Part shown: positions 44,966 through 57,356 of the stretch, piece after piece
How the letters are laid out: each line of letters starts with the position of its first letter
Position numbering within the stretch: the first letter of the stretch is position 1
Assembly (NCBI RefSeq): GCF_040183065.1
Contig: NC_091120.1
Location: forward strand, 74,812,708 to 74,876,707
Reading direction: 5' to 3'
Source: Periplaneta americana
Lineage: Eukaryota; Arthropoda; Insecta; Blattodea; Blattidae
Length of the DNA: 64,000 nt
The notes under the pieces: model-generated
The model's database searches: none
Seen by the model: only the letters and a program-made list of their open reading frames with translations
Told to the model about the DNA's origin: nothing
Position numbers and translations under genes: made by a program

Positions 44966-46050
44966 CTGCTCTTGGGTACTTCTTTGTTACTACCATTGCG
45001 TACTTGTTTCTTACTTCCCTTGAGTATTTGTTTCTGTTTATTCGTGACTATTTGCTCCTGTCTGCCCGTGGATTTCTCTGCCTTTCCCTGGATCTCTCTT
45101 TCGGCCCTAAGTTTCTCCGTTTGTCTCTGGTTTCTTTTATTTGACAGCCGCATCTGTTGTCCAAGTTCTAACGCACTGGTATTCCACCCAGACGGCCCAG
45201 TTTTGATTCCGACTTTTTCTCGGAATACTTCCTCTTCCCTCTGATCATTTTACCATTCCATCAACACGCTCCACCTTCTCCTCAGTTCATTTGGCTCCTG
45301 CGAGTTTTTGTTTGGCTCTCAGGAGTTTCTACTTGGCTCTTGAGCGTTTCGTTTTAACTTTTGAGTTTTATATTTCAATTTTTATGTGTACAAGAGTTTT
45401 GCTTAGTTAAGTTATGACCACATTTGTTTATTTCCAATTATATTATTTTTGCAAACGAAAAGTACCATAGGGCAGAATACAGTTACATGTGAATATGAAT
45501 GCAATAGTTAAATTAACCTCATTGTTACGGAAATAAATTATACGAGTATAATTCAATACAGACGAAATTTTATCTTCTCAGCATATGAAAATCATGATGT
45601 TAATTTTATAAGTTCAATACAATACCAGTATAATTAATAGAACATTCGTTATATTCGAGACACAAGAAATTATTTAATTAAAGATTTAATAATTTATTAC
45701 TTCACTATAACTATAACTACAACTACATAAGAAACAACTCTTCATAATTGTTCACATTTTCCTCTTTGAGTTTGTGCAAAAAATACAGTTTCTGTTAGAT
45801 TTCACTAAAGACAGCTTCTTCTTACAGTCGAATTTATTGGGCACCAACGAATATAAAAGTTTTTTATCATCAGATCAAGTTTCCTTGACGCCCATCTCCT
45901 GAAAATGAAATAATACAACATAAGTAAAGTGGCAAAATACCTAAATTCATTGATAAATGTTTTTGAATGCGTGGTAATATATCAAAAATTAATTTCACAA
46001 ATAAATCAGAAAAAAAAATAAAAACATTGGTTAAATTCATAAATACATAT

Positions 46051-46523
46051 ACAGGGTGGAAATGAAATAACCCTGCAGATTTTCAGAGCGAATAGTCATG
46101 TTGCATGTAATAAAAAAGTGTAATATCATATTGGTTGAAAGTTCATAGTTTCTCAGAAAAAATACTTTTCTCCAAATGTTTAACACACTCTTATTCGGTA
46201 ACTATTGCGAGTAGGATCATGATTTTTGTCCATAGCGATAGGAAATCTAATAAAGAATAATTTATCCTTCATGCGTATTTCAGTAGCAGCAAGAGAACAT
46301 CTTACCTTGCGAAACAGACCGAGATAGTTGACCTCTTACATCTGTATTACGAGAAGAGTGTGTTAGCGGCGATGTTTCCAAACAGCTGCAACTTCCAACT
46401 TAATTTTCTAACTAAGCGTGCATTTAATCATAAAACGTAATATAGGTTTTCTATTATTTTAAGTGTACCCCATTGTCGCTTTCAATCTGCAGGATTATTT
46501 CACTTCCACTCTGTGTAAATCAT
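46051..46523. mobile_element. MITE, partner of 20183-20658
   Basis: Ends CAGGGTGGAAATGAAATAAC and, inverted, CAGAGTGGAAGTGAAATAAT. Ancestral to the duplication. Confidence 0.75.
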
Positions 46524-46590
46524 ATCGAGTTTGATGTCCATGGACCAGACTTGTAAAATATTGTAACACTCAAACAAAACGTCTAGAATT

Positions 46591-46833
46591 TTATTTAGTT
46601 GTTTCAAGATGCTTTATCAACTGCTATGGTTATCTAACGTTGAAGGTGATGATACTAGAGAGATGAGTTCAGTGTCCAAAGCTGAAAGTTATCCAGCATT
46701 TGCTCTTAATGGGTTGAGGGAAAACATCGGAAAAAACCTGAACCAGGTAACTTGTCCCAACCAGGATTTGAACCTGGTCTCGCTAGTTTCACGGTCAGCT
46801 GTGCTAATCGTTACTTCACAAGGGTGGACCAAC
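46591..46833 (-). mobile_element. tRNA-headed SINE, type 1 (partner of 20735)
   Basis: The target-site remnants TCTAGAAT and ATTCTAGAAT flank it. The B box GGTTCAAATCC is present on the minus strand. Confidence 0.78.
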
Positions 46834-47790
46834 ATTCTAGAATAAATCTGATTTTATTAATTAAAAATTCCCTCCCACATTGTGCCTCTCGCAAGCATTG
46901 AAGTTCAACCTGTTATGAGATACTGAAGGGACTACACATTCGTACGTAATGTACTGCAAGATATTGCGTTTTTTTTTTTTAATTGTTGAGAAAAGTGTAT
47001 AGTATATTGCAGCGTATTTTTGCAGTTGTAATTTATTCAAAACATGAAAGAAAATATCTGACAAGTTATTTCGAACATTTCGCAAAAAGAGTTCAGTCGA
47101 GTATTTCAGAACATTATTGGAGATGTCGGAGGGAAAATGTCATTTGGAAGGCCATCGGGAAGATGGCCAGAACAGTTTTAGAAGAGGTGGAACAGGTGAA
47201 AAGGACTTGCTGTAGATCTGATGATAATGATGATGTTGATGGTAAACATTTTCCTCGCTAAACTGGTTTCAGAAACTGAAGTTACTACAGTAGATATGAC
47301 GGATGATTTTGCGGTTAATTTACGAGGCGTATAAAAGAAAATGCCGATTATCTTGTGGCGTGAAGAAAGCGTCGTATATGGAACACTCTATACTTAAACC
47401 TTGGGTATCTTATATTAGATGTCTATTGTTAAATGACTAATTTATGGTTATTGTACGTAAGTCAAAATTATTTCTGGTCTCAGTGCCCGCATAACCTAAA
47501 AATGCCGGTTAAAGGTCAGCATGAGGTCACATATAAAGAACAAGACAGATCTCTCAAATGAGCACACTAATTATTAGTATTCGTTGTCCATTGCTTATTG
47601 TCGTTGCTATATGATATATTGCGTTCAATTTCGATGTTGATAAACTAAGTAGCCGTAAGTTTCCATATAGAATTTAAGGTGTGTTCACACTGATCACCTC
47701 TAGTTTAGTCTTCATTTTTCCATATACACTTTTAGCACTTATATATCACTGATTAAATATCCAACTCCTTTACTGTGTTAATATTTAGGA

Positions 47791-48005
47791 TTTATCTTGG
47801 CTGACTAGTTTCGAAGTCTTGTTCTTCATTGTCCAAAGCCTAATGTCGATTCCACGCTATCTTCTGGTTGTGGTTGGGTGTGTTCATTATTATGTCGAAA
47901 ATGATATAAGTTTTGAAATTGAGTTGAGTGTTCAGGATATGATGTGGGTGTGTTTTTGTATGTTTGTAAAGATACAACAAGAACAATATGAAATTTATAA
48001 ACGAG
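47791..48005 (-). mobile_element. Penelope-like element end (partner of 22029)
   Basis: Starts TGGCTGACTAGTTTCGAAGT and ends CAATATGAAATTTATAAAC, as in copy A. Copies A and B stop aligning just after. Confidence 0.6.
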
Positions 48006-48537
48006 ACGTCAACATTTAACGAAGAATAATGCGGGAAAAAATAAACGTGTTACACACTCATGTTTGCATAATTATTTAATAACAGATAAGTTTACTATTT
48101 TTGGAATCTAACATTATGTAAATAATACAATAACAGCAGAGTAGCTCATTTTGTTCAGAACGTAAAATATTAATATAAATTAACAATATTCTTCAAACTA
48201 TTCACGACTGAATGCAACTCCACAGAATGCTACTATGCGTTGTTCGCCTAGATTAGGGGAGGAATAACAAAGAACTTTGTGTTGTAGGAATATCATTCCA
48301 AACGGTTTGTTACTGATTACCAAGGTTCGCCCTAACGCTAAAACTCACTGGTTGAGAAATTTCCTTCTTTTAGAGTATAGCACATACGGTACCGTTATTC
48401 CCTGCAGTTAGGAAGTCTGACAACTCTACTGGAGTGACTAAGGGACGGAACGCTGCTATTCAGACAGAGTTCGTGTGTGCTTTCCTAAGTAAACCGGCAA
48501 TACGCTTTCGCCAAAGCGACGCAGATTTTCAGCCTAA

Positions 48538-49505
48538 TCTATACTAATAATAAATCTGTAGCCGAAATTTTTCTTGTAATTTTCGATTTTCCAAAAATAA
48601 TTGGTCCTAACACATATAATTAACCACCCTGAAACCGAAAATCGCTTTTTTGAAATGTCTGTCTGTCTGTCTGGATGTTTGTTACCTTTTCACGCGATAA
48701 TGGCTGAACCGATTTATATGAAAATTGGAATATAAATTAAGTTCGTTGTAACTTAGAATTTAGGCTATACGGCATTCAAAATATGTTATTTAAAAGGGGG
48801 GTTATAAGAGGGCTTGAATTAAATAAATCGAAATATCTCCCTTATTATTAATTTTTGTGAAAAATATTACATAACAAAAGTTTCTTTACAAATAATTTAT
48901 GATAAGGTTTATTCCATGCAAAATTTTGATAGGACTGATATTTAATGAGATAAATGAGTTTCAAAATTACAATAACAACGCCATCTAAGACGGTGTAATG
49001 AAATAAAAAACAAATGACTTCGTCTGTAAGGGGTCTTGGACAACAACAATCGAAAGCTATGAAACATACGGTAGCCTACAGAGAATGTTTCTTTGTTTGT
49101 ATGAAGCAATATCGTAAGCTAAATTAATCGATTTGTATAATTAATTATTAATTCATCATTGGAAAGTGTAATTTCTCTAGATGGACATAATGCTATAGTG
49201 TTATTACAGTAACTTCTGAGTGAATCGAGGACAGATAAGATTAAAATAGCTTCTTATGCACAGAAAACTTGATACGCATTCGTTTCCTGTATTTCCTAAA
49301 ATAATTTTTATGACCAAATGAGTGGTCTCTGGATCAAAATGATCGCATTTTAATTTTCTTAATACAATTTAAATTAAGTAACATAATAAACGATTTATCC
49401 TTCTATCAAACACGAATGTTCCCTGGATCAAATGTCCTATTTTAATTATGTAATTACTTTATATTTATTTCTAACAGGTGCAGCGGAGCGCACGGGTACG
49501 GCTAG
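48538..49505 (+). mobile_element. Non-autonomous Helitron
   Basis: The 5' end is TCTATACTAATAATAAATC directly after an A. The 3' end is a GTGCAGCGGAGCGCAC hairpin followed by GGGTACGG and CTAG directly before a T. This matches Helitron insertion between A and T with TC and CTRR-like termini. The interior includes (GTCT)n and CGATAATGGCTGAACCGATT, a stretch I associate with insect Helitron families. No Rep/helicase. Confidence 0.78.
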
Positions 49506-49909
49506 TTTTCTAATAAATTAACGTTACACTTTATTACAACAAGCATAATAGATTTTTCATGTAATTTAATTTATTCTGTTACCTCCTTCAATGTGCACAG
49601 TTGTATTACTTCCACTCCATATACTACACCCTTTCCTCAGATAAACGAATAGTTATCATGGATATTATTTTAGTATAATCATATATGGTAATACCATTTT
49701 AAAGAGGAAATATCTAATAATACATACGAAAAATTAAAAACTGCATAATTTTTCGCCAAAAATTAGTAAATTTATGAATAATGAGCATCAGAATTAAAAC
49801 TTGCATACCTCTTCTCTGAAAATTGAAAAATTAAAATGGATATATGCCTAATTTGGTTAATCATGCGTGATATATAATTGTGAAGAGGTAAAACTAAATA
49901 ATATATTGT

Positions 49910-50080
49910 CAACCTCTGTGGAGTAACGGTTAGCCTTCCTGACAGTGAAACGAGGGGGCCCGGGTTCAAATCCTGGTTGGGACAAGTTAGCTGGTTGGAG
50001 TTTTTTCTGAGGTGTTCTCTCAACCACTTGAAGCAGAATTGCTGGGCAACTTTCTGCGTTAGATCTCGAATTATAGCGGG
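49910..50080 (+). mobile_element. tRNA-headed SINE, type 1, 3'-diverged
   Basis: The head has CTGTGGAGTAACGGTTAGCC and B box GGTTCAAATCC. The body is recognisable to about 50080. No clear target duplication. Confidence 0.75.
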
Positions 50081-51280
50081 CGTAGTTCCAGGATCCAACT
50101 ACAGATGGCATCTATCTGATGGAACTGCACATATCCCAGAAAAGCTGCTGAGGCTTCAATTAGCGTATTGCAGTAGACATGGGGAGTGTAGCTCCCTAGG
50201 ATAGATGGCGTCTTGGTGAGTCTTGGAATCGACGGCGGCGTGTTCCTCTGGTTGAGTTGAGGATGCAGCAGATTCAAGCACGTGAATTACGAACAGATGC
50301 CATCGATCTGAAGAGGGTGCAGAGGAACATCACAGAGAGACGGAGGGGCGTTCCTGTTCACGTGGACTCAGACCTGGATGCTGTGGCCGAATGGGTGAAA
50401 TGGCACCAGATAGTGAATCACGTGCTTGATGAGCAGTTCTAAGGAATTTAAAAAAGCATCCCTGTATAAGGAGGTTGCACAATAAGCCTGAAGTGCTTGA
50501 CTTCAAAAGGGGGAAGAATTAAATAAGTAATGTATTGGAGAGAAATAAATCAATCAATTTTCAACCAGAAGTCAATTCAAATCTTTCTTAAATTAATAAT
50601 TTTCATCTTATATGTCTGATGCAACAAACTTGTTGCTCTAATAGTCTGTCACATTTGTTACGATTTGATGAGTAAGAAGACGGAACAATTTAAAAATGTA
50701 ACAAGGAACTTAGACCTGTTCATAATTTCCGTGCTATTGCTTGTTGTATGAAAGGTACGCAAATATGCTCTCTCTGTCCTCAGTGTAGAAACTGTCGGTA
50801 ATTGTATTTTAAACACTACTAATATGTGTGATGTATACTGTGTATTAACACAGTATACATAGTGTATGACTCAAGAGGAAAATTTAAAAATTATTTGAAG
50901 CGATTTCACTTACAAAGGCCCATTTCAAGACGGATGTCACAGATCGAACAGGGAATTTTTGACGTGAAAGTACATTGCAAATAAAAATACCTGTGCTTCA
51001 ACTTTCTCTCCCATAGACGCCCGTTTGGCCTGAAAAAAATTATGGAAGTCGTAGGTATTATTTTAACGGTGGATGTAAGTCCTTCTTCCATTGAAACCCG
51101 ATATGAAGGCAACAAGGATCGAACCCTAGTCTTGAAGTTGCATAAATACAGTTAGTGCTTTCCTCCGAAGGCTTTCACGCTATGCGTCTGTAATCCATTA
51201 ATACCATTCCTGTGCATCCTCTGCGTAGAAAAGCGGGAGTGTGAGGGAGAGCGAGAATACTTTTCAAGTTATTGAATCGT
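50081..51280. other. Stretch without recognised gene
   Basis: A plus-strand frame at 50257-50442 (charged, with RNITERRRGVPVHVDSDLDA and ending VLDEQF) has no family I recognise. It may be an exon or element remnant. The rest is AT-rich and featureless. Confidence 0.3.
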
Positions 51281-51284
51281 TATA

Positions 51285-51809
51285 CAGGGTGAAAAGTAAT
51301 TAAACCGACAAACTCCAGAAGGTTGTATGGGACACCAATACAAACACTTTTCTTTAATGTCATATTGTGTTGTAAGGCATTATTTCGCGAGGATACCAGA
51401 TTTTAATGTAACACAAACCATTGCTATGGTTTATTGCTTGAGTCTCTTATAAAACTTTTACACAACAAAATCACTGCAAAAGATGATCAAAAATACCTCC
51501 ACTGACCTGTACACGAAGGTTACATTGGCGGGACATGGATTGTCTAACGCGATGAAAGACTTCAGCATTATCGTTTATTTCCCCTGCTACAGCAAATATC
51601 CGCACCACAGACTGGTTTAATAAGGCATTGCACTGGTTCAAGACGTACAACAAAATGTGAATTTGTAGAGTCTTCATGAAGTGAATAACGCATACGCCTT
51701 CCATTGGTTTAATAAACCCTCTGAGGAAAACATAACATTAGAGGAAACCGTTTGTTTTGGTGTCCATACAACCTCCAGGAGCTTGTCGGTTTAATTACTT
51801 TTCACCCTA
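51285..51809 (-). mobile_element. Deleted mariner/Tc1-type element with about 80-bp TIRs
   Basis: The TIRs start CAGGGTGAAAAGTAATTAAA and, from the right, TAGGGTGAAAAGTAATTAAA, in a TA duplication. The minus strand keeps the end of a transposase (VFHRVRQSMSRQCNLRVQVS then GGIFDHLLQ stop at 51471), so it is an internally deleted derivative of an autonomous element. Confidence 0.8.
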
Positions 51810-52089
51810 TATATACTAAACTTCGCGACATGTAAGACTGTCTTAACAATTCGCAATAAATACTGTTTGTGAAACGTAAAATAGTGTATAGCAGCGGAAG
51901 ACAGTTTCAGACTGTGTGACGTTTGTGGAGGAAGAGCACTTCCCTCATTTCGTATGACGTCAGGTGAGAGCATTGTAATGCAACGTTGCCTACATAAACG
52001 GCGTTTCTTTGAGTTAATAGAAGAAATAGCATTATTCATGACTAGTCTAAATCAGCCTGTCCCCGAGTTTTAAGAAAAAACCTGAATTT

Positions 52090-52697
52090 GTGACTTGGCT
52101 TTCCATGCGGATTTAAAAGATCACTTAAACGATTTAAATACCTCACTTCAGGGCAAAGGCCTCATCGTATCAGATATATACTATAAAGTTGAAGCGTTAA
52201 AATTGTCATAGGCTCTATGGATAAATCAACTGCTAGCTGGAAACTGTACATTTTTCAAAGTTATCGCAAGTGCGTGATCCGGACATGTCTCTCATAAGAA
52301 TATGTGCAAATTATACAAGATCTTCTTCGCCAGTTGAGTCGAAGTTTCAAGATGTGGAACAGTTTCTACTATATTTCAGCTCTTTGCAACCCCTTCCTAG
52401 CAGGTACCAATTGGAATTGTTAAATTTACAATGTGACAATTTGTTGAAGGACAAATATAAACACAACAAGGACTTGGTTGACTTTAACAGGACTTTCTAC
52501 CAAGCCAGATTCCCGAGATTGTATGCATTTGCTGCACAGGTATTATGTATGTTTGGTTCGTATGGTTGTATGCGAACAATTTTTTCTGTTATGAAACTTG
52601 CTAAACCTAAATCAAGAAGTACCTTGTCAGATCACAACCTAACATGCAGTCTTAATTATATATTTCCCAGTCATTATGTCAAAATATTGATAAATTA
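52090..52697 (+). pseudogene. hAT transposase, C-terminal relic
   Basis: The plus strand encodes DLAFHADLKDHLNDLNTSLQ and DIYYKVEALKLS (stop near 52210). After a change of frame comes a 142-codon stretch with QLELLNLQCDNLL, FPRLYAFAAQVLCMFGSYGC and TIFSVMKLAKPKSRSTLSD. These match the hAT dimerisation region found in ZBED/GTF2IRD2-like proteins. The N-terminal BED finger and most of the catalytic core are absent, and I see no TIRs. About two lesions split the surviving part. Confidence 0.75.
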
Positions 52698-53421
52698 GTT
52701 AAAGAAAAAAGAAACAAAAAATGCAGAAAAATGTCAACATAATTAATCGTTCTGTGCCTTCTTCCAAATTACAGAGAAAACAAAATGTAGTTTGTATGTA
52801 TTTTTTCATAAAATACAGCAAAGGTTTAATTATTTCTAATTATTTTTAGACACGTTGTGTGATTGCAGTCATTATAAATGAAGGATATCTTGACGTACAA
52901 ATGAACGTGCACAATAAAAACTTGTATTATTTTACTATATATTTGTTTCGCCAAATTAACTGAAATGAAATACTACGTGACTATTAGATACAGGAAAGTG
53001 TCCAGCATATGAGACTGTCTTTGCTATAGATTGATTTTCGCATAATAGAGCAGAAATTGAATTATTTATAATCAGTACACAAGATGTGCAATTGAGTTAA
53101 CATTACCATTGGAATATCCAGGCATTAAACTGTGTTATGAACGTAGATCACTTTTATTTATCGCCTAAATCACTGCTACCTGCACGCCAAATACCCACTC
53201 CACCCTCCCTGCAAACTGCTGTCCACATTTCACAGACCCTGCACAGACGTCGAATGCGAGACGGCAGAGCAGAGAGAGGTGACGTCACAGTCCTGTATCC
53301 TGTCCTGGTCTGGTGTATAGGGTATTTCAAAAGTCAGTTCAAACATTAAACCGCTATAAATATTGTAATATTTGAGATAGGAAAAAATAAACACATCACA
53401 ATGTTGAGCAAACAACAGGGT

Positions 53422-54240
53422 TTACAAATCACTGGGAAGATGTCCGCCGTTCTCTTGTTCAACATACAGCATTCTGTCTGGGACACCATGCACAGCATTT
53501 TGCAGATAATGTCTTGGAATATTGGCAATTTCTTGCGAGATGGCATCTTTCAATTGCAGTAGGGGTGTTGAATGTGTCAGGAAAACTCGTTCTTTAAGGT
53601 AACCCAACAACCATAAGTCGAACGGATTGAAATATGGAGATCGCGGAGGCCACATTGTTGAAAAGTGCTTTGTCACTTTTTGTTGTCGGATATTGTGACA
53701 TTTTTTAAACGTAGTAGCCCAACTACTACTGGCAGTAAATTCGAAATTAGATGACAAATGTTGATTTGCAGCAGCTAATCTCCATTCTTGGAATGCCCTA
53801 GTTGTTACCTGTTCATTTCTTCACCTCGCTTCCATAAATCTATCATACACCCAACTGTCTATTAAGTTTATTTTGTCGTATCGAGTCCCTCTTGTTTGTA
53901 TTTCCTGCTTCCGTGTGCTTAAAAGCCATTTATGCTTTAATGCTGCAAACCCCTGATGCTGCAGTGTGGTCAGGCTCCAGTTAGGATGTTCTTTGGCCAT
54001 ATTCCCTACATTTTCATATTTTGGTTGTTTACCCGGACTAGGCTGGAAGTCGGAAAGTTCGCTTTCCTCTGAAGGAGTAGAACTTTCATCAGACATGACG
54101 CATTGTTCTTCTAGTTCACTCGTGGAAGGTTCTGCGAAGGAGTGAACTTCACTTTCGTGAAATAGTTCTTCAGTTTCATTTCACCTGAAGTCGAGAGTTT
54201 CCATAAACATTTTAGTAATTTCTTCTCCGAACAGTAGTGA
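53422..54240 (-). pseudogene. Chimeric transposase relic: CENP-B-like N-terminus fused in frame to Tc1/mariner C-terminus
   Basis: Read on the minus strand in a single frame, about 273 codons are interrupted by only two TGA codons (near 54189 and at 53821-53823). The first part is acidic (ELFHESEVHSF, SDESSTPSEESELSDFQPSP) and includes HPNWSLTTLQHQGFAALKHK and FEFTASSSWATTFKKCHNIR, a CENP-B-type helix-turn-helix. Directly after KVTKHFST comes MWPPRSPYFNPFDLWLLGYL, the end of a Tc1/mariner-type DDE domain, with no catalytic core between. A terminal-repeat-like GGGTATTTCAAAAGTC lies downstream at about 53319. Most likely two relics joined by deletion; a fused host gene is less likely. Confidence 0.65.
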
Positions 54241-54839
54241 GCGAATAGTTATTTACTAATTGGAGTTCCAGTAATCCCCATGCTTAAGAGCCGATCTAAA
54301 AATTGAGGTTAAAAATATTAGCCTATAAGCAGAGTGCGTAATTGTTAATGGTATTTGAATATACTCTTATTACAACGATAGGAGTTCCATTTTATTCACT
54401 AAATGTAAGTAAATAAGGAATGAGTTGTTATTTTATATGTAATGTCATTTACTTATTTTCCAATTGTACGAAATAGAATTAACGTACGTTTACCTTCAAA
54501 ATATCGGATATATTAGAGATATGCCAGAGACATCAGAACGTGTACGGTTGTCGATGCGGAAACGTTCTCATGTCTCCCTTATCATGAACGATGGTCATAT
54601 TCAGCATATGTTACAACGCCCGCATTCTCCAGTGCATATCAAATGCGTTATCACACGCAAGAAAAGTCTGTCCCTCTAGTAAATACCATTAGATGTACAC
54701 TGATCTTTTGCTAAGCATGTCACGTCAGAATATTGTGACGTAACTCATTGTCTTTGCTAACTAACTAATGTTAGATGTCGAAATCTTCGTGATATTTTAT
54801 TAATTTGACACTCGACACATAAATATTTTACATTAAAAT

Positions 54840-55870
54840 AATAAGTCTTCATTTACACCCCTAATATAGGCAACGCATTAAAATCGTCGGGGGAGTGAAA
54901 TATGTCACTACAGAATTTCATTTCCCTTTGCTGAAATGTAATGATTAGAGCCCAGCGTTTGGTCACCGACCCACTGGAATCACATTAGCTGTGCACAGAT
55001 TATAGCTCAACACCAAGCTGTAGAGTTAGTACATTCAGTTCCTGATTAATATAGTGAGGGTATCTTGATAGCAGAGTTGCTAACTCTAACCGATTCTTAA
55101 GCTGATTGAAGCTGTTGACCTCTACGACAAATTTAATCTTACTATTACTTCATAAACAACTCTGCAACCCCCCCCCCACTTTACTCACAACCAATTCAGG
55201 ATTGCATATCAGCAAATAAGGTTGTGACTATTCTGAAAGAAAGGAATTCTAAGCGTTTGGAAGTTAACTTACTGATAGAAGAGTTTGGAGTGAATACTTC
55301 AGTTCGAATGGGCTAAATATCAGTTATCTCATTCTGAAATCAGATCAGGCAAACGATAAACATATTTCACAGAAAAGCACTGAAAACCCAATACAAATGT
55401 AGTATTTCTCAAGGAGACTCAAAGCAGACCATTTTTCTCTTCAAATTTATTTGCTGCTACATCATCCCTATTCCATAAAGACTGGTGTAACATGGTGTTT
55501 TCAGCTAATATTCCGCTTTAAAAAGTCGAAAATTGTCATTTTAAGATATTTATAGAAAAGTACACTAAAAGAAAACTTTCTTTTGCAATAACATTGCGTT
55601 AACATGATTTTGCGCTCTGCTATGTAAATATTTTAACTCTCTTAAGAGACATACCAGAGAATGAAATAAGGGTTTCGCCATATGAAACAACAGATGTAAC
55701 TGGGAGATTTGTAGGTCATGTTATCGCGAAACACATCCACCCAATAGTACGATTATATAGACATATCTGATATGGCCTAATCCACATTTTTAGTTTGTAC
55801 CAGAGGTGGAATGGAGTAATTGGAAACACTTCACAACATGTTCGTCAAATGTAAATTACATTAAAACCGA
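54840..55870. other. Right part of duplication unit B
   Basis: Matches 24160-25200. No gene recognised. Confidence 0.8.
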
Positions 55871-55874
55871 CATA

Positions 55875-56560
55875 TGTATGGTTTTGTGTGTTTTAGTTTG
55901 GATAGTTTGATTCCGTGTGTAGTTGGTATAGTTCATGTATTTAGTTAGTATAATTTTTGTGTTCAGTTGTATGGTTTTGTGTGTTTTAGTTTGGATAGTT
56001 TGACTCCGTGTGTAGTTGGTATAGTTCATGTATTTAGTTAGTAGGTATAATTTTTGTGTTCAATTGTATGGTTTTGTGTGTTTTAGTTTGGATAGTTTGG
56101 CTCCGTGTGTAGTTGGTATAGTTCATGTATTTAGTTAGTAGGTATAATTTTTGTGTTCAATTGTATGGTTTTGTGTGTTTTAGTTTGGATAGTTTGACTC
56201 CGTGTGTAGTTGGTATAGTTCATGTATTTAGTTAGTATAATTTTTGTGTTCAATTGTATCGTTTTTGTGCGTTTAATTTAGATAGTATGGGTGTTTAGGC
56301 TGTACAATTTATGTGTGCAATTGGTATAGGTTTTTGTGTATTTAGTTTGTGTGTGAGTTAAGATTATGTATGTGTTCAGTTTGTGCAATTTTTTTTCTTT
56401 TAAAGGTGTTTAGTGTGGACAGTTATGTTCGGATTATAATTTATGTGTTCAGTTTGCATATTTTTGTGTGGATGTTTAGTTTGCATAATTTATGTGTTTA
56501 GTCTGTATAGTTTTTCGTGTTTAGTTAGTATAATTTGTTTATGTGTTTTGTTTGTAAGTG
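55875..56560 (+). repeat. Tandem repeat, units of 93-97 bp, copy B only
   Basis: Units start with TGTATGGTTTTGTGTGTTTT at 55875, 55968, 56065 and 56162. A degenerate tail continues to about 56560. Copy A lacks it between 25200 and 25210. Confidence 0.9.
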
Positions 56561-56824
56561 TATAGTGTAAGCTCTCTTGGACTGGCTCCCCAAGTGTAGT
56601 AGACCTTCAGCTCACCCTACACTCTCCTGTAGGAAGCCATTGCCCTTATGGGATTTCAGGCTTTTCGTATTTCGTATACAGGTCTACTACATTTATATAT
56701 AATTTCGTGTTTGTTTTAAATTTAAGTTTTTGTTTTGGTTTTGTTATATAATTTTTGGAGCTTTTTTCTTACAGTAATACTCTATTGTATAGCCCTAGAC
56801 AACATATATAATTATGCCAAACAT

Positions 56825-57257
56825 CTACTGAAAGAATTGTTTACAGTTGTATACAGTTGTATTTATTGTGCAAACACACTGTACCACCATATAGGATACA
56901 CGAGAGAAACGGAAGTACCTAGCACTCCTGTCTATAGCCTTGAGCATGTAGACACTGCATAGCTAACTTGTGTGTAATGTGACCAAACAGTGGGCTTTAC
57001 AGTATTGATACTAATAATAAGATATAAGTTAAGGAATATTTGACAAGGAAGTTAAAATTAAATAATCGTAGTCGATCATTAATAAATTGCCTATCCACGT
57101 TTGGTATGTTTGCTCTAAAAATAAATATAATCTAACCTGTAGAGACCGTATTTTTTTGGTAATAGCGATAGGTGCGAAATGTTTCACAATTACTTTCTTA
57201 AAGTTATCCTTCTAAATACATAACATGAATTAATTAATACGATGAATTAATTAATGT
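56825..57257. other. Unique flank right of the duplication
   Basis: No feature recognised. This is the first sequence outside the duplicated unit. Confidence 0.4.
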
Positions 57258-57356
57258 TGAACTGATCAGGAAGAGAAAAAGGAAATATCTAGGTCACTGG
57301 TAAGAAGAAACTGCCTACTGAAGGATGCACTGGAAGGAATGGTGAACGGGAGAAAA
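57258..57356 (+). mobile_element. LINE reverse-transcriptase C-terminal fragment
   Basis: It encodes RKRKYLGHW and, after a frame change, CLLKDALEGMVNGRK, the pattern seen near the end of many insect non-LTR retrotransposon ORFs. Short and decayed. Confidence 0.55.

Larger units (their letters stand above)
25337..56824 (+). repeat. Tandem segmental duplication, copy B
   Basis: Collinear with 2374-25336. It is about 8.5 kb longer, mostly because of identifiable insertions (Tigger 2.56 kb, foldback 0.77 kb, SINE cluster and MITE about 2 kb, minisatellite growth) and the block 48006-54840, which has no alignable partner. It begins in mid-Penelope sequence and ends at 56824. Confidence 0.93.
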
